DNA from: Medicago truncatula | Lineage: Eukaryota > Streptophyta > Magnoliopsida > Fabales > Fabaceae | Direction: 5' to 3' | Assembly (NCBI RefSeq): GCF_003473485.1 | Contig: NC_053046.1 | Location: 33,805,332-33,869,331 of the forward strand | Length of the DNA stretch: 64,000 nt | Shown: positions 37,777-48,960 of the stretch, in pieces | Position numbering within the stretch: position 1 is the first letter of the stretch | Layout: the number at the start of each line of letters is the position of its first letter | Made by a program: the position numbers and the translations under genes | Notes under the pieces: generated by a model | Seen by the model: the letters and a program-made list of their open reading frames with translations, nothing else | What the model was told of the DNA's origin: nothing | The model's database searches: none

Positions 37777-38132
37777 CTAATCCGCCATGATACGGACAAC
37801 GAGGTCAATAGTTGAATTATCTTGGATGTTGTAGTTGGCAAGGGTGTGGCGGTTGGAACATAGCGCCTCATTGTCAAAGAACAAGTCATATCCGTGCACT
37901 GGGATCCCTTCCTTGTCCTGAATCTTCTTCTTCACGTCAAGTATCGTGTCTGAACTCTTAACCATCAGAGGGAACCTCTTGTTTTCAAACATGATGTCTA
38001 TGAATATTTGCATCTGCACCGCAAGAATACAAAATCCCTTGCAAAATTTATTATCATACTACTAATTCATATACCATACACATATAAAAGAAATTCTACA
38101 ACACTTACAGAAACGGAGCTGCTGCTATTCAT
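37777..38132 (-). CDS. Ubiquitin-like protein without C-terminal GG, copy 1
   Basis: Two exons: 38132-38109 (MNSSSSVS) and 38013-37777, joined by a 95-base intron (GTAAGT donor, GGTGCAG acceptor). The predicted protein has 86 residues. After the eight-residue leader it follows ubiquitin: MQIF start, SSDTI, IQDKEGIP, TLANYNIQ. It ends VVRIMAD instead of RLRGG, so the di-glycine needed for conjugation is missing. Lysines matching ubiquitin K27, K29 and K33 are kept; those matching K48 and K63 are not. One extra residue lies before position 16 of ubiquitin. The first exon and 5' leader (CGGCGGTGA, then GTAGTAAG before the ATG) are conserved in the second copy, which supports the start. It may act as a free or decoy ubiquitin fold; its role is unknown. 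Confidence 0.75.
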
Positions 38133-38252
38133 CTTACTACTCTGTTCACCGCCGTGCAGTTACCTTCGCAGAGAAGAGAGTTTTGAATGTATGTTTGTCT
38201 GAACAATCAAACTTATCTTCGGTCACATTTATAAATAAAAATGGATTTTTTT

Positions 38253-38468
38253 AGGTTCATTCAACATTAATGTATTTGATCTAAATTAAAATGTTCGAAA
38301 AATTTATTGTGTTTTGGTCAAAACATTTAATGACCCTAATTTAATCAGGTTCATTCAACATTAATGTATTTGGTCTAAATTAAAATGTTCGAAAAATTTA
38401 TTGTGTTTTGGTCAAAAAAATTTAATGACCCTAATTTAATCAGGTTCATTCAACATTAATGTATTCAC
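38253..38468. repeat. 94-bp tandem repeat, about 2.3 units
   Basis: Units start AGGTTCATTCAACATTAATG at 38253, 38347 and 38441. The first two units are complete and nearly identical; the third stops after about 26 bases. It lies just upstream of the first ubiquitin-like gene, in its probable promoter. Confidence 0.9.
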
Positions 38469-38581
38469 AGCGGAGGCTGCATTAGCAATGCAGATCATGT
38501 TGAACGATTGGTAAAAATAATAAACTTTTAATTATTTTTTCACATCATATTTAAATTTGATTGTTTTAAATCAATAATGAT

Positions 38582-38748
38582 AAATTTATGCATCTGATGT
38601 CCCTGTGAGCTTAGTTCAGTTGGTAGAGACATTGCATAATTTATGCATGGGCAGGGGTTCGAACCCCGTACACCCCACTACTCCACATTTAATTGTGTGA
38701 GCTCTAGCCACCAGCCTACTAGACCAGAAAAAAAAAATTATGCATCTA
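38582..38748 (+). mobile_element. tRNA-derived SINE with target duplication
   Basis: The element has an A-box-like TAGTTCAGTTGGTAGAG and a B box GGGGTTCGAACCCCG, and ends in a poly-A run. The flanks carry AAATTTATGCATCT on the left (38582-38595) and AAATTATGCATCT on the right, a target-site duplication with one base lost. Two related copies lie at 47723 and 53943. Confidence 0.75.
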
Positions 38749-38969
38749 ACCATAAAATTTAATATTTAATTAATTAATAATTTTTTTTCTTGAATAAAAT
38801 AGGTCAGGAGGCTCGGCAGAGAGCCATATGATTTTTAAGCAAAAATCAGTCAACATAATTTCATGTATTTTGGAACGGAGGGCGTATATTGCAATTATTC
38901 TCAATTGTTTTATTAAGTTTTAAAAACTAGTTGTTATTTGTCTTTTATAGCTATTTTGTTATTATTTAT

Positions 38970-39490
38970 ACAGGAGGTGTATGATAGGAAGCTTGTTGAG
39001 AGGCTCTTTTCCAAGGAGCATCAGTTGATCATGGTTTGACCCTCCAAACTTGGACTAATGTTGCCGGCGATAAATCTAAAGGGAAGTTATATGGAGCTGG
39101 TAACTTAGCTGTCAACCACCAGAAGGGAATTGCACATCCCTCAAGCTCACCCTGAATCATGGTGAGGGATCCTCACACCAGCCTGAGATGACCCATGAAA
39201 TGCGCGAGCTGATTCAAAAATTGACACAAGAGCAGCTCATACAACAAATGGCGAGTCAGGAGGCCCTTATGCAAAAATTGCTTGAACGAAAACGGTCATA
39301 TATATATATAATATGAGGAGCAATTGGCCCAATTTAAGCAAGCACATGCTGGAAGGTCAGGTGAGCATGTGCAAGTTGAAGAGCCTGCCCACACAGCACA
39401 CAGGAGCGCCGACTCTAAACGACAATGATGACCCTTATCCTATTTATGATGAAGAGGAGGTGGAGAGCGACGATGAGGATTGAAGATGGA
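38970..39490 (+). mobile_element. CACTA (En/Spm) transposase C-terminal remnant
   Basis: The plus strand encodes, with frame breaks, VYDRKLVERLFSKEHQ, then LQTWTNVAGDKSKGKLYGAG, then EMRELIQKLTQEQL. These resemble the C-terminal region of plant Ptta/En/Spm transposase-family proteins. No intact frame and no CACTA termini were identified, so it is a relic. Confidence 0.6.
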
Positions 39491-39499
39491 CCCCTGTTG

Positions 39500-41270
39500 A
39501 TGTGTTTCTATATATTTTCTTGTGTCTATCTATTTTACTGGTTTGTAATATTTTGGGGAAGTTGCATATGCTTCCCGATACAACTTCTACGTATTTGCTA
39601 CTTCTGGTCTATAATATTACACTGCACAATTTTAATTTCATTGCTGCTAGACTTAATATTTTATGTGTGTTCTTACTTTAATTTGTATTTTTTTACTACT
39701 TTTTTAAAAAAAATTAAATGAAAGAAAAAAAAAAACAATTTCAGAAAGGCTTTAAAAATGTCAATGTTTTCTGAAAGAGGTAAGGGGTTTGGGGGTCTGA
39801 AATTTTATTTTATTTTCCTAAGATAATTTCGATGAACAGGTAGAGAGGTATATTGGTGTGACTGTTACAATGGTCTGATGCGATAGCTGGTGTCGTTGCA
39901 AAAGTTCATACCCGTGATTGAAGATCAGACCTCAATTGCAGTGTGATGCAATTGCGGTTGCATGAACACAGCGAACAACGTAATTTGTTGCACGGACGTC
40001 TTGAAAACGTTCTTTGAAGTACAAAAAGTAACTAGCGATGATGGAGTTGGCACAGGTGGAGGCAACGGTGATGGTGTTTGAGAAGAATCAGACTCGGAAG
40101 CCGTAGAAATGGAACTAGAAAGCTCTATATACCATAACAGAAAAGCGATAAAGCTATAGAAACTTGAGAGATTGTGTATTCATCTCTGAAATTTGTTGAG
40201 ATTTGTTATCAATAGAAAGTTAGTTACATGAAAGACTAGGAAAGGCTATCTACAGCAACACCTAACTGCGGTGACACAGTTAGTTATAGTTCTTACTAGT
40301 TTACCCTTTTTTTTTTTGTAGAGTCCAAATGATTTTATTTGGTTTCATCGCAAAATATGAAAAACAAAATACAAATAAGGTGATAATAGATTAATAATTA
40401 ACGGGGCTAGATTCAGATATTGACATTCAATTCATGTTATATAGTGAGCAATTATATTCACTTGTTAACTATTCTCAAAAGTTGAAGCTTTGAGAATGGC
40501 ATTTACAAGATTAACTTGGCTATCAAATTCAAACAATACATGCTCAAAACCATGACCATGAACACGGATGTGTACTCTACTCGTATAAGAAGTACAAAAG
40601 GACGAAAAAACAAAAATACAAAGGCATCGTATGCGACTACCACCCCCTAAATAGGGTAAAATACAAAAACCCCAACTAACATAACACCTATGGATATTGA
40701 AACTCGAAAAAAGACTCCCATCTCCCAAGCCAAAACTCTATCTCATAACACAGTTGTTAAATATATCAAAAGACGGAGTTCAAGTCTACTTGAGTCGATT
40801 GTAAGATAATCATTAACGTTACTATAAAAACACTCAAAATTTCATTCACATGCTGGAGAGTATTTCACACACCTACTTTAAAAACAATCAAAACACTAGA
40901 AACACTCTTTCTCTCTCTTCATGTACCATCACTAACAATCTGCTTTCACTACTCAGGTTATGTAAATTTGTTTCACTCAGAGAATCACAAATAAATCTAC
41001 CCTCTTTTCAATTCACCACTTTTATTTCAAATAGAGGGAATCAATTCAAGTTACTTGACTCTTTTAACTTGAATCATACTCAAGACAAATCAAAAAGAAT
41101 TACCGTACGATTTCAGCTAGTGTTGAAAAGTAAATATGTTTGCTTAATTATAGTATTGAACATTATCCAAAGTAATAGAAATCATTATATTATACAGCTC
41201 AAGACAGAACAAAAGTACTGTTAAAATGTTTGATTTCATTTATAGGGTCGCCGATGGCAGCACGATGAGG
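39500..41270. other. Intergenic: repeat debris and flank of second ubiquitin-like gene
   Basis: Around 39860-40020 a weak match to the Copia gag relic at 36.2k is seen (GCATGAACACAGCGAACAAC, then ACGTCTTGAAAACG). The stretch 40840-41240 resembles the 3' flank of the first ubiquitin-like gene, including the block CAGAACAAAAGTACTGTTAA. No independent gene. Confidence 0.45.
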
Positions 41271-41277
41271 TGGTGAT

Positions 41278-41713
41278 CTAATCCGCCATGATACGGACAA
41301 CGAGGTCAATAGTTGACTTGTCTTGTATGTTGTAACTGGCAAGGGTCCGGTGGTAATCTAGTGGCGCATTAGAAAAGTAAAGTTCTTGATCATGCACAGG
41401 GATCTTTTCATTGTCATGAATCTTCTCTTGAACGCTGAGTATCGTGTCCGAACTCTTAACCATCAGGGGGAATGACTTCATTCCATACTCGATGTTTATG
41501 AATATTTGCATCTGCACCGCAATTGTCAACACATTAAATTATTAATCAATCACAAAATAAAACAAAATCATACAATTAGCTAGAATAAAATTAAACAAGA
41601 GATTACACATATAAACGAAAATCGAATCATGTATGCAATAAGAAATTGATACAAACACATATAAAACATATACAAAATTTAATGACACTCACAGGAACGG
41701 AGCTGCTATTCAT
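41278..41713 (-). CDS. Ubiquitin-like protein without C-terminal GG, copy 2
   Basis: Two exons: 41713-41693 (MNSSSVP) and 41511-41278, with a 181-base intron (GTGAGT donor, GGTGCAG acceptor); 84 residues. It is a duplicate of the gene at 38.1k: same leader, same intron position, same VVRIMAD end. It has diverged further from ubiquitin: the K27 equivalent is Q, the K33 equivalent is N, and K48 is lost; K29 is kept. The patch around ubiquitin I44 reads ELYF. Without the di-glycine it should not be conjugated. Upstream and downstream flanks match the first copy, so a whole-gene duplication of about 3.5 kb spacing is the simplest origin. Confidence 0.75.
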
Positions 41714-41719
41714 CTTACT

Positions 41720-42180
41720 ACTCTGCTCACCGCCGTGTAGTTTCCTTCGCAGAGAAGAGAAGAGTTTTGGACGTATGTTAGCGTTAGGTTTTCTATCGGC
41801 CAGTATTGAATATTAAGTTTTAGAAAATTGCTCTTCTCCCATTTTAAATTGTTCTTTCCCATGTGTTCTGACAATAATACCCCCCAACGTGACTTAAGAG
41901 TTAAGTTAGGACGTGAGTTACGTCAACTGCCTCTGTCATTTGATTAGTTTTTTTTTTTTTTTTTTTTCCTTCCATATTTTCCTTCATTCATTCATGCTTC
42001 CATACACTCATTCATTCATTTTCGACCCTTTTTAATCCATTCATTTCAATCAAAATTAAACCAAAAAACAAATGTCATAAAAAACACAAAGGCGCAAGTG
42101 TAAATATATTACATCAAAATCAGCCAAAATGTCGTAAAACCATCTAAAAATAAACAAATGTCATGAAAACATTAAAACAA
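41720..42180. other. Upstream region of second ubiquitin-like gene
   Basis: Contains a poly-T tract (about 41948-41967) and a CATTCATT-rich stretch at 41980-42050. No gene recognised. Confidence 0.45.
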
Positions 42181-42189
42181 ATCATACTT

Positions 42190-43275
42190 CTATGGATTAC
42201 AGCTTCTAGTCCTCCTCCGGGGAACTAGCTCCTCCTGCAAAATGCTATGCAACACACCCATAAAGATAGGAAAAGAAAACACATCAGGATGCCCCATTGC
42301 ACTATCCACTCTAGCTATGATGTTCGAAATAATCTAGAGTGGATCGGGAAGCTGTTTAGCCCACTGTTGCTCACCAATAACCTCCTCGTAATGAGGGACA
42401 GAAGTTGTGTATTCAGCAACAGACGTATGGTCACTCATAAGATGAGATACACGGTATAACCATTTGATGTACCCCTCCTCATACTTCCACAACTTCCTCG
42501 CTCTTGTCTTCCGACCCCTCTACGCCTGGTCAAGGACATGGGCCATAAAATCCTGAAAGGTTGCAACCACATCCCCTGGCTCAAGAGCCCCAATCGTCAT
42601 AGGAGATCTTGTAATGGTCTGGATATAGTTGTAATGCCTGAGAACCCGCTTTGGCAAGTGAAGACATGTCCTTTCTTTGTTGGCCATGATCCAACCGGGG
42701 TATCAACAGATGTCGTGTAAAGGGGTGATATCTCGCCAATCCTCGTACGACCTCTAGAGTACATCGACATTCACCATCAGATCAATGAGGCATCATTAAT
42801 GTGAAGGATCAGAATGGCCCCTTGGGGGTTCCTTCTGGCGGCAAGCAGGTCCGCACGATCGTAGTCTTTAACAAGCTTCCTCGGAAAGAGCTTCAGGAGT
42901 GCTCCAAAACCCATCCCTACAAACACAAATAGACACAATAATATTAGCACAATTATCATAAACATGTATACAGACACATATATAGACACAATATTATCGT
43001 AAGTGATCTATGATTATTAAAAAAAATATTCCCTCAAGTATAGTCATGTAACCGCGAACAGTGCCAACCGTAGGGTTCGTAGCAAGAGAAATCTGGTTAT
43101 AGAGAAAAGCAAGTGTCATCCCGCCACAGGATCACTCACGCACGGTGTCCAAGTCCTGCAGCGCCGTCAGCCATTTCAGCTAAACGTTTTTGCTGTTCTT
43201 GTTGGCAAAAATGGTGAGGCCAACCAAGAGCAACAAAAACGCCATAATACACATGGTCCTACGTCATCATTAAAA
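42190..43275 (-). mobile_element. Degenerate plant-mobile-domain (PMD) type coding remnant
   Basis: On the minus strand, pieces in changing frames resemble the plant mobile domain found in transposon-related and phosphatase-7-long-form-like proteins: LVGLTIFANKNSKNV, then LKWLTALQDLDTV, then GGMTLAFLYNQIS and GTVRGYMTILE (43040-43260), and later a WKYEEGYIKWLYRVSHLM-like piece (about 42440-42490). Stops and shifts prevent any full-length product. The region is GC-richer than its surroundings, consistent with an inserted element. Confidence 0.6.
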
Positions 43276-44179
43276 TAATAATTCAACAATAAGTCAATTA
43301 ACTTCAAGGTGTTACGTCATCATTAATGCAAAACATGCAAAGGTTATAAAACTTCATAAACAACCGCAGCGAAAATACAACTCAACATAAAGTCATAATC
43401 TCAAAATCTCAGATACATCAACACAGCAAACTCAATAGTTTCTCAAACATAAATAAAATATCCCAACATCCTAATCAGAGCACTGTTAGTTAAGAAAAGC
43501 TATAAAAAAAGATGAGAAGGCGGCAAGCCGTCCTTAGATACTCACGTCAACTAAGCGTCATCAACCTACACGTCTAACCACGAGGATGTAAGCGACCAAA
43601 AAGCCACTAGAGGGTAAGATATACGTTAAGTATAAAGAAGATATGAACGCATGCATAGCATTAGGATCACAACATCAATTAAGCATATATTCATCTTAGT
43701 TAATATCATATCCAGTTGTACACTCATCATCATGCGATTCATTTTTTTTGTGTTTAATGGAAGATTTGATTTTGATCAAAAGAGAGAATTAGATGAGATT
43801 TAGGGATTTGAGGATTGAATTCGGGATTTAGGAATTTGAGATTTAGTATGAGATTATTGATTTTCGGTTCAGGAACCAAGTGACAATTTTCTACTTTCAC
43901 TTTAGTCCATGTGACACCTCATACTCCTTGTCAGCATAAAACCTTTGTCATATCATCAATTAACATAATTATTTAACGTCGGGGACTAAAGTGCACATTC
44001 AGGGACTACATTATATTTAATTTTGAGTCATGGACCTTTATGATAATAAAGTGTGGAGTTAGAGACTAAAATGACCATTTACACTTGAATTTATTTGAAA
44101 CACTTCAAGATTAACACCTAAAAGTCTTAAACCATCCCTTTTACAAAAAGGCTTAAACTATATTAAAAAAAAAGTAATT
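43276..44179. other. Intergenic, probably transposon-derived
   Basis: Non-coding sequence following the PMD remnant, including CGTCAACTAAGCGTCATCAA and ACACGTCTAACCACGAGGAT motifs that look repeat-derived, and foldback fragments (GGGACTAAAGTGCACATTCA) at 43980-44080. No gene. Confidence 0.4.
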
Positions 44180-44492
44180 TAACATTTTGGCTTAATTGCA
44201 TTTTTGGACCCCTATCTTTTTAAAAGTTGCGGTTATGGCCCCCTAACTAATTTAAATACAAAACAGCCCCTTATGTTTTGATTCTTTGGCAGTTTTGGAC
44301 TCCCAGTCCATTAGTGAGGTGCCACGTGGCCCCCTAAATAATACACGTAGCACCTCACTAATGGACTGGGGGTCCAAAACTGCCAAATAATCAAAACATA
44401 AGGGACTGTTTTGTATTTAAATTAGTTAGGAGGCCATAACCGCAACTTTTGGAAAGATATGGGTCCAAAAGTGCAATTAAGCCTAACATTTT
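44180..44492. mobile_element. Mutator-like foldback MITE with 9-bp TSD
   Basis: The element spans 44189-44483 and is flanked by perfect 9-base direct repeats TAACATTTT (44180-44188 and 44484-44492). Its arms of about 140 bases are near-perfect inverted repeats (GGCTTAATTGCA start, TGCAATTAAGCC end). A 9-base target duplication with long inverted repeats is the hallmark of Mutator-like elements. The high arm similarity suggests recent insertion. Confidence 0.85.
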
Positions 44493-44494
44493 TT

Positions 44495-45765
44495 AATGGA
44501 TATAGTTCACGGATTCATGAATTTAAAATTATAATCCTATTATTCTAGTCAAACTATTTTGAGTTTGAATGGGTTGACTTAGATTAGATTGAACGTAAAC
44601 TTGAATGAGTTTGGCTAAAATACAGGATGGGTTGGGAATGGGTTGAACTGGTCATCAAGACCCATGAACATGTTTGATTTTCCCTTCAAAAAATTTCCCC
44701 CTATTTTCCTTTTTCCTCTTCTCTTTTAATTATTTCCCCCCTAATTTGTCATGCATTTTGAATTGAACATGAACTTGGATGGGTTTGGTTAAAATACATG
44801 ATAGGTTGGGCAATTATTTCTTATTAATTATTAAGGAGCGAATGAACTCAAGTGGTTAACAAGTTCCGCTTAAACACAAATCGTCAAAGAGAACCCAAAT
44901 TTAAATTTTGGTTGAGCAATTCTTGATCAAATTTTACTTAACACCAAAATCCAAATTATCATGATATCCTATGTACTACAGGGATAACCCCAAACCAAAC
45001 AAAACAAAACTATCACTATACCTTATTATTCTATTTCACTCTTCATAGTTTATATAAGATGTCATAGACTCATAAATCCATCGAAAATAGACCAAGACTA
45101 ACATCAGCTACCATAACAAAAGATGTTCTATAATAGACCTTTTTTATGGAATCAAATAAACCATGTGTTTACTACAGTCATATTTTCATGCAGCCTATGC
45201 CATGAGACTGTAAATAAAATTTCATAAGATCTAATAATGCCTACACTTGATGTTTATTACTCCCTCCCTTCCCTTTCCTCAGTTTTCCTTTCTTTGTATA
45301 AAAAAACCTGTGTAACCATACTCTTGCATGAATTCTGCCTGTATTTCAGCAGAGTCACTCTGTTTACTACAATGCCATCATAGACTATACAACAAAGGCT
45401 AGCTAACAATCTGTATTGGCTTTCACCCGAGTAAGCAAATTTGTCACACTCAGAGAATCCCAAATAATTTGCCACATTTTTTTTAAACATAAGGGTGGAT
45501 TTAAATAACTTCATTCTTTTATACATTGGGGCTGCAATAAGCTACAGTTAGACTATACTGCAGGAGTCATTACATCTATCTATTATATCAAAATAAACTA
45601 CAATTTCCGCTAATGTATGTTTCTTCATTTGCAGAATATCATAGCAAGCAAAAAGATCATTAGAGAGCTCAAGCAAAATAAACAAAAAACAAGCATAAGA
45701 CAAATCCTTGAACATGAGAACCAAAAGTCAAATGTTTTGTCTTAGCATTGATGTCTGATCTACTT
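44495..45765. other. 3' flank of SINA/ubiquitin gene
   Basis: No gene. A tRNA-like segment at about 44835-44930 (AATGAACTCAAGTGGTTAAC) may be an old SINE. Sequence at 45355-45640 is shared with 36355-36570, as noted there. Confidence 0.4.
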
Positions 45766-48254
45766 CTAGGGGAGGCGGAGGATGAGGTGGAGGGTTGCCT
45801 TCTCTTGGATGTTGTAATAGGCAAGGGTATGGCTGTCATCTAGTAGCTTATTGGCAAACATCAGACGTTGTTGGTGCACTGGGATCGTTTCCTTGTCAAG
45901 AATCTTATCCTTCACATTTGCTATCGTGTCTGAACTCTCCACCTTCAAGGGGGTCATCTTTCCACAACCATGTGCTATGAATATTTGCATCTGCACCGCA
46001 GTCGCCAACAAATAAATCAATAATGAAACCACCAGAAATAAAACAAAAACACCTTGGACCCTTCATTACAACACAACATGGTAAACAAATTTCATGATCA
46101 AATGAATAAAAGAAAATTTAATTTTGATATTTCCAGAACTGATCCAAAATTGAAAAACGGAAAACACTAACAATCCTTTTTGGCATTTGAAAAACTGATG
46201 AATTTGAGATAAAATGCTAGAGTATATATTCGAAACATAAAAGAATTTTGTAAGACTATAATTGGAAAAACAACGAAAGTAATGAAGAGGAGAAGAGGTA
46301 CCTTGGGGGTTATGCAAATTTCTAGCTCGAGTGGTTTAGAAGAACCAAAATAACCAAATGGAATCATGAGATACTCTGATGAATGAGTTGCTGAAGTAGA
46401 CCGTTGGATATTCTTCGGAGAAGAATGGAACTTCAGACGGGATGTCTTAGACCTAGCCAATATATCATAACTATAACCGGCTTCAGAAGAGTTGACATCA
46501 ATGCAGCTAATATTGACTGCATTTCCCAGAAGCATAGTACTATTATTGAGAGTAAATAGTTTCCCATCATTTTCCTCTTGAAGAACAGCAGCTTCATCAT
46601 TAGAATTCAACGAGACAGTGAAGGAGTGACCATAAGAAAATTCGATTAGAGAGTCCCCGTGTTTATGGTTGAAATGGTTGGACAACACTTCTAATGAGGC
46701 AACAAAATCACAACCTTTAACGGGACAGTAACATGGCACATAGATGCATTCTTCTTCATGTTTCCTCTTTCCACTTTGACTTATTGTCTCCCTGCAGCCA
46801 TATTTTTTGTTCGGGCATGGCATTTGGATAGATTGCGATATATTCTCAATGACTTTGCAACATTTTGAGCTAATGGGCATTGAGCACTTGTGACAGTTGT
46901 TCATAAGTTGAGGAAAGCAAGTAGAGCAAACAATATGATCATTATCGCACTGAATTGCAACATAAAAGATAGTCATCAAATTAGACTTTGAACCATTAGG
47001 TAGAATAAAATAAAGTAAGAGATTTCTTTGCAAGGCTTGTTAGCATGTCGTGCAATCAAAAGTATAACCAACACAAAACTAATCATTCTCAAATTTTTCT
47101 TCTTAAAGTCTATTTCGAAGTTTAGGGAAGCCATACAAGAAGTTCATACTGTACACATAAAAGTTCAAAAATTGAAGGTTATACAAAACTAAAGACATTC
47201 ATAATTAATATTCAAACCCAATGTAAAGTAAATAAGTATTGGCCTCCATGGCTTACTCATCTGAGCATTTAAAATAAACAAAATTGATTCCTTAAACATA
47301 ATCCAACCACTTATTCATCATCACCATCATCATGCTCATTCTCTTCACTACTAGTCCTCACTAGTGATACAATTTCTCCTTTTGTATGCCTATAAGGACA
47401 AGTTGGTTCCCCTCCCCATTCTTTTCTGCTGTCTACATAGGCACATAAGACAATGAGGGTGAACAATGTAGTTTTTTGGTCGAATTAGACTCTTCTAAAG
47501 TCAATAAAGGATAAAGTGAGAAAATCAAGTGACTTATATTTTAACAAATTTGTGGTTGTTATAATGTATCTCTGATATCCATCCTTAGTTTTTCTTGGGT
47601 TAATTAAGCAAATGGTCTCTATTAAATATCCCAAACTTTGTTTTGTTCATACAAAAAAAATCATAACTTTTTAGTCCTCTGACATTCTTTTAAACATTTT
47701 TAAAGGACTGTGCTCGTGAGCTGTCCTCGTGAGCTTAGCTCAATTGATATTGACAATGCATAAAATATGTAAGGTCTGGGGTTCAAATCCCGGCCACCAC
47801 CAAATTATATGATTTTCTCAAATTATTAATGATAGTGATGTCGGCATGTACATGTCCGTGTTGTGTCTGGCATGTGTGTATTTGTACTTCAGTGGTAGGG
47901 ACTAAAAAAGAAATTATGAATATTTATATGGATCATTTACGTAACTAACGGATCTTTTTTAATGATCAATCATATTGACCATTCAATATTTTAGGGTGAA
48001 ATAACAAAAAAGGCCAAAAAAAAAAAAAGAAATAACCATAAATTGAGGGTATATTCGGATTTTCATATTCCCAGGTGTGGGAGTGGGAAATATGAAACGC
48101 ATACCTGAAAGACCGGAATACTTGACGATGGTTGAAGACAAATGCAGCACTCGAAATCTTTTGGGAAGGAAATCATCACTTTGACGGAACTATTCTTATT
48201 AACACCTTCTGCGGAATCAACGATCTCTTCGTTTTCTTTGTTGCATGTCTCCAT
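45766..48254 (-). CDS. SINA-type RING E3 ligase fused to a ubiquitin-like domain
   Basis: Three in-phase exons: 48254-48105, 46949-46302, 45990-45766; 340 residues predicted. A C3HC4 RING (C36, C39, C51, H55, C58, C61, C69, C72) spans the first intron. It is followed by the SIAH zinc fingers (CPNKKYGC, then HEEEC, CPVKGC and a paired H) and the start of a SINA-like substrate-binding region. Exon 3 adds a ubiquitin-like domain: MQIF, VESSDTI, QQRL, YNIQ, with K11, K27, K29, K33 and K48 kept and K63 replaced by E. It stops at RLP, so there is no di-glycine. SINA proteins pass ubiquitin from an E2 to bound substrates. The fused domain could aid E2 or proteasome contact (inference). Without the last splice, the frame would read on to a stop at 46167; the matching acceptor in two neighbouring ubiquitin genes favours splicing. 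Confidence 0.7.
46950..48104 (-). other. Intron 1 of SINA gene (1155 bases)
   Basis: Interrupts the RING finger between the second and third metal ligand pairs. It contains a SINE copy (47723-47802) and a poly-A stretch near 48018. A CATCATCACCATCATCATGC run near 47320 is low-complexity only. Confidence 0.55.
47723..47802 (+). mobile_element. tRNA-derived SINE, in SINA intron 1
   Basis: GTCCTCGTGAGCTTAGCTCA at the start and GGGGTTCAAATCCCGGCCAC near the end match the copies at 38597 and 53943 (A and B box positions). It is inserted opposite to the host gene. No clear target duplication was seen. Confidence 0.65.
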
Positions 48255-48960
48255 TACACCGTTTTACTAACAGTGATGATGACGAAAAATTAAGTTTATA
48301 TAATCAAAATCAAGATCAAATTAAATCAATACAAGTTTATATAATCAAAATCAAGTTTTTAGCTAAAAAAAAGGAAAAGGAAAATGAAAATGTTAAAGAT
48401 TGCTACATTTACCAAAAGACTCACCGAGAAAGTGCTTGAAGTTGTTGGACTTTGGTCTTCCGTATGTTACTTTTGCCCGCTATCGATTCATTTCCTCCTT
48501 TTTAAAGCCAAACGTTAACGATGATTGACACGTGTATTGAAGAAAAAAGAAAATTTTATTTATTTTATTTTAAGGACGAAAATTAATTCAATTGCTGACT
48601 TGAGATAGTTCTTATATTTGTTTTTTTTTTGTTGAGAATTTCATTGTATTACTCTCTCTCCCATTAAGTGCGTGTTTGGTTATGCGGTGATGAGAATTGA
48701 TTTTACATAATTGATTATGAATAAAAGCGAGTTGGATGAAAATTGATTTTTGTTTGGATACTTTTATGATAAAAGTGATTCATATGAAAAATGTTGTTTG
48801 GATATTTTGTGTCAAAATTGCTTTTAGTTATGAAAATGACCAAAATGGGTTTTTCCTATATGTGCATTTAAAACAAATTTCATTTATTTTTCCTACAAAT
48901 TTGATTTCCAATTTTAGGTTCATGCTCGAAAGAGCTTTTATGCTTGCTGCTGCTGTCTGT
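48255..48960. other. Upstream region of SINA gene
   Basis: Probable promoter and 5' UTR of the SINA gene, then a segment starting GTGCGTGTTTGGTTATGCGG (48670) that looks like the left end of a hAT-like MITE without a matching right end. No other gene. Confidence 0.4.

Noticed and set aside
38597-38690. Apparent tRNA gene from A and B box motifs
   Set aside because: It cannot fold into a full cloverleaf, has a poly-A tail and a target duplication, and resembles two other copies. It is a SINE.
42777-42989. A 70-residue minus-strand frame with a hydrophobic N-terminus, suspected membrane protein
   Set aside because: The hydrophobic part is translated AT-rich non-coding DNA; the rest belongs to the interrupted PMD-type remnant.
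46167-47033. A 288-residue open frame taken as the complete SINA gene
   Set aside because: It begins inside intron 1 and runs past the donor at 46301 into intron 2. The RING finger is completed only by splicing from the exon at 48254-48105.
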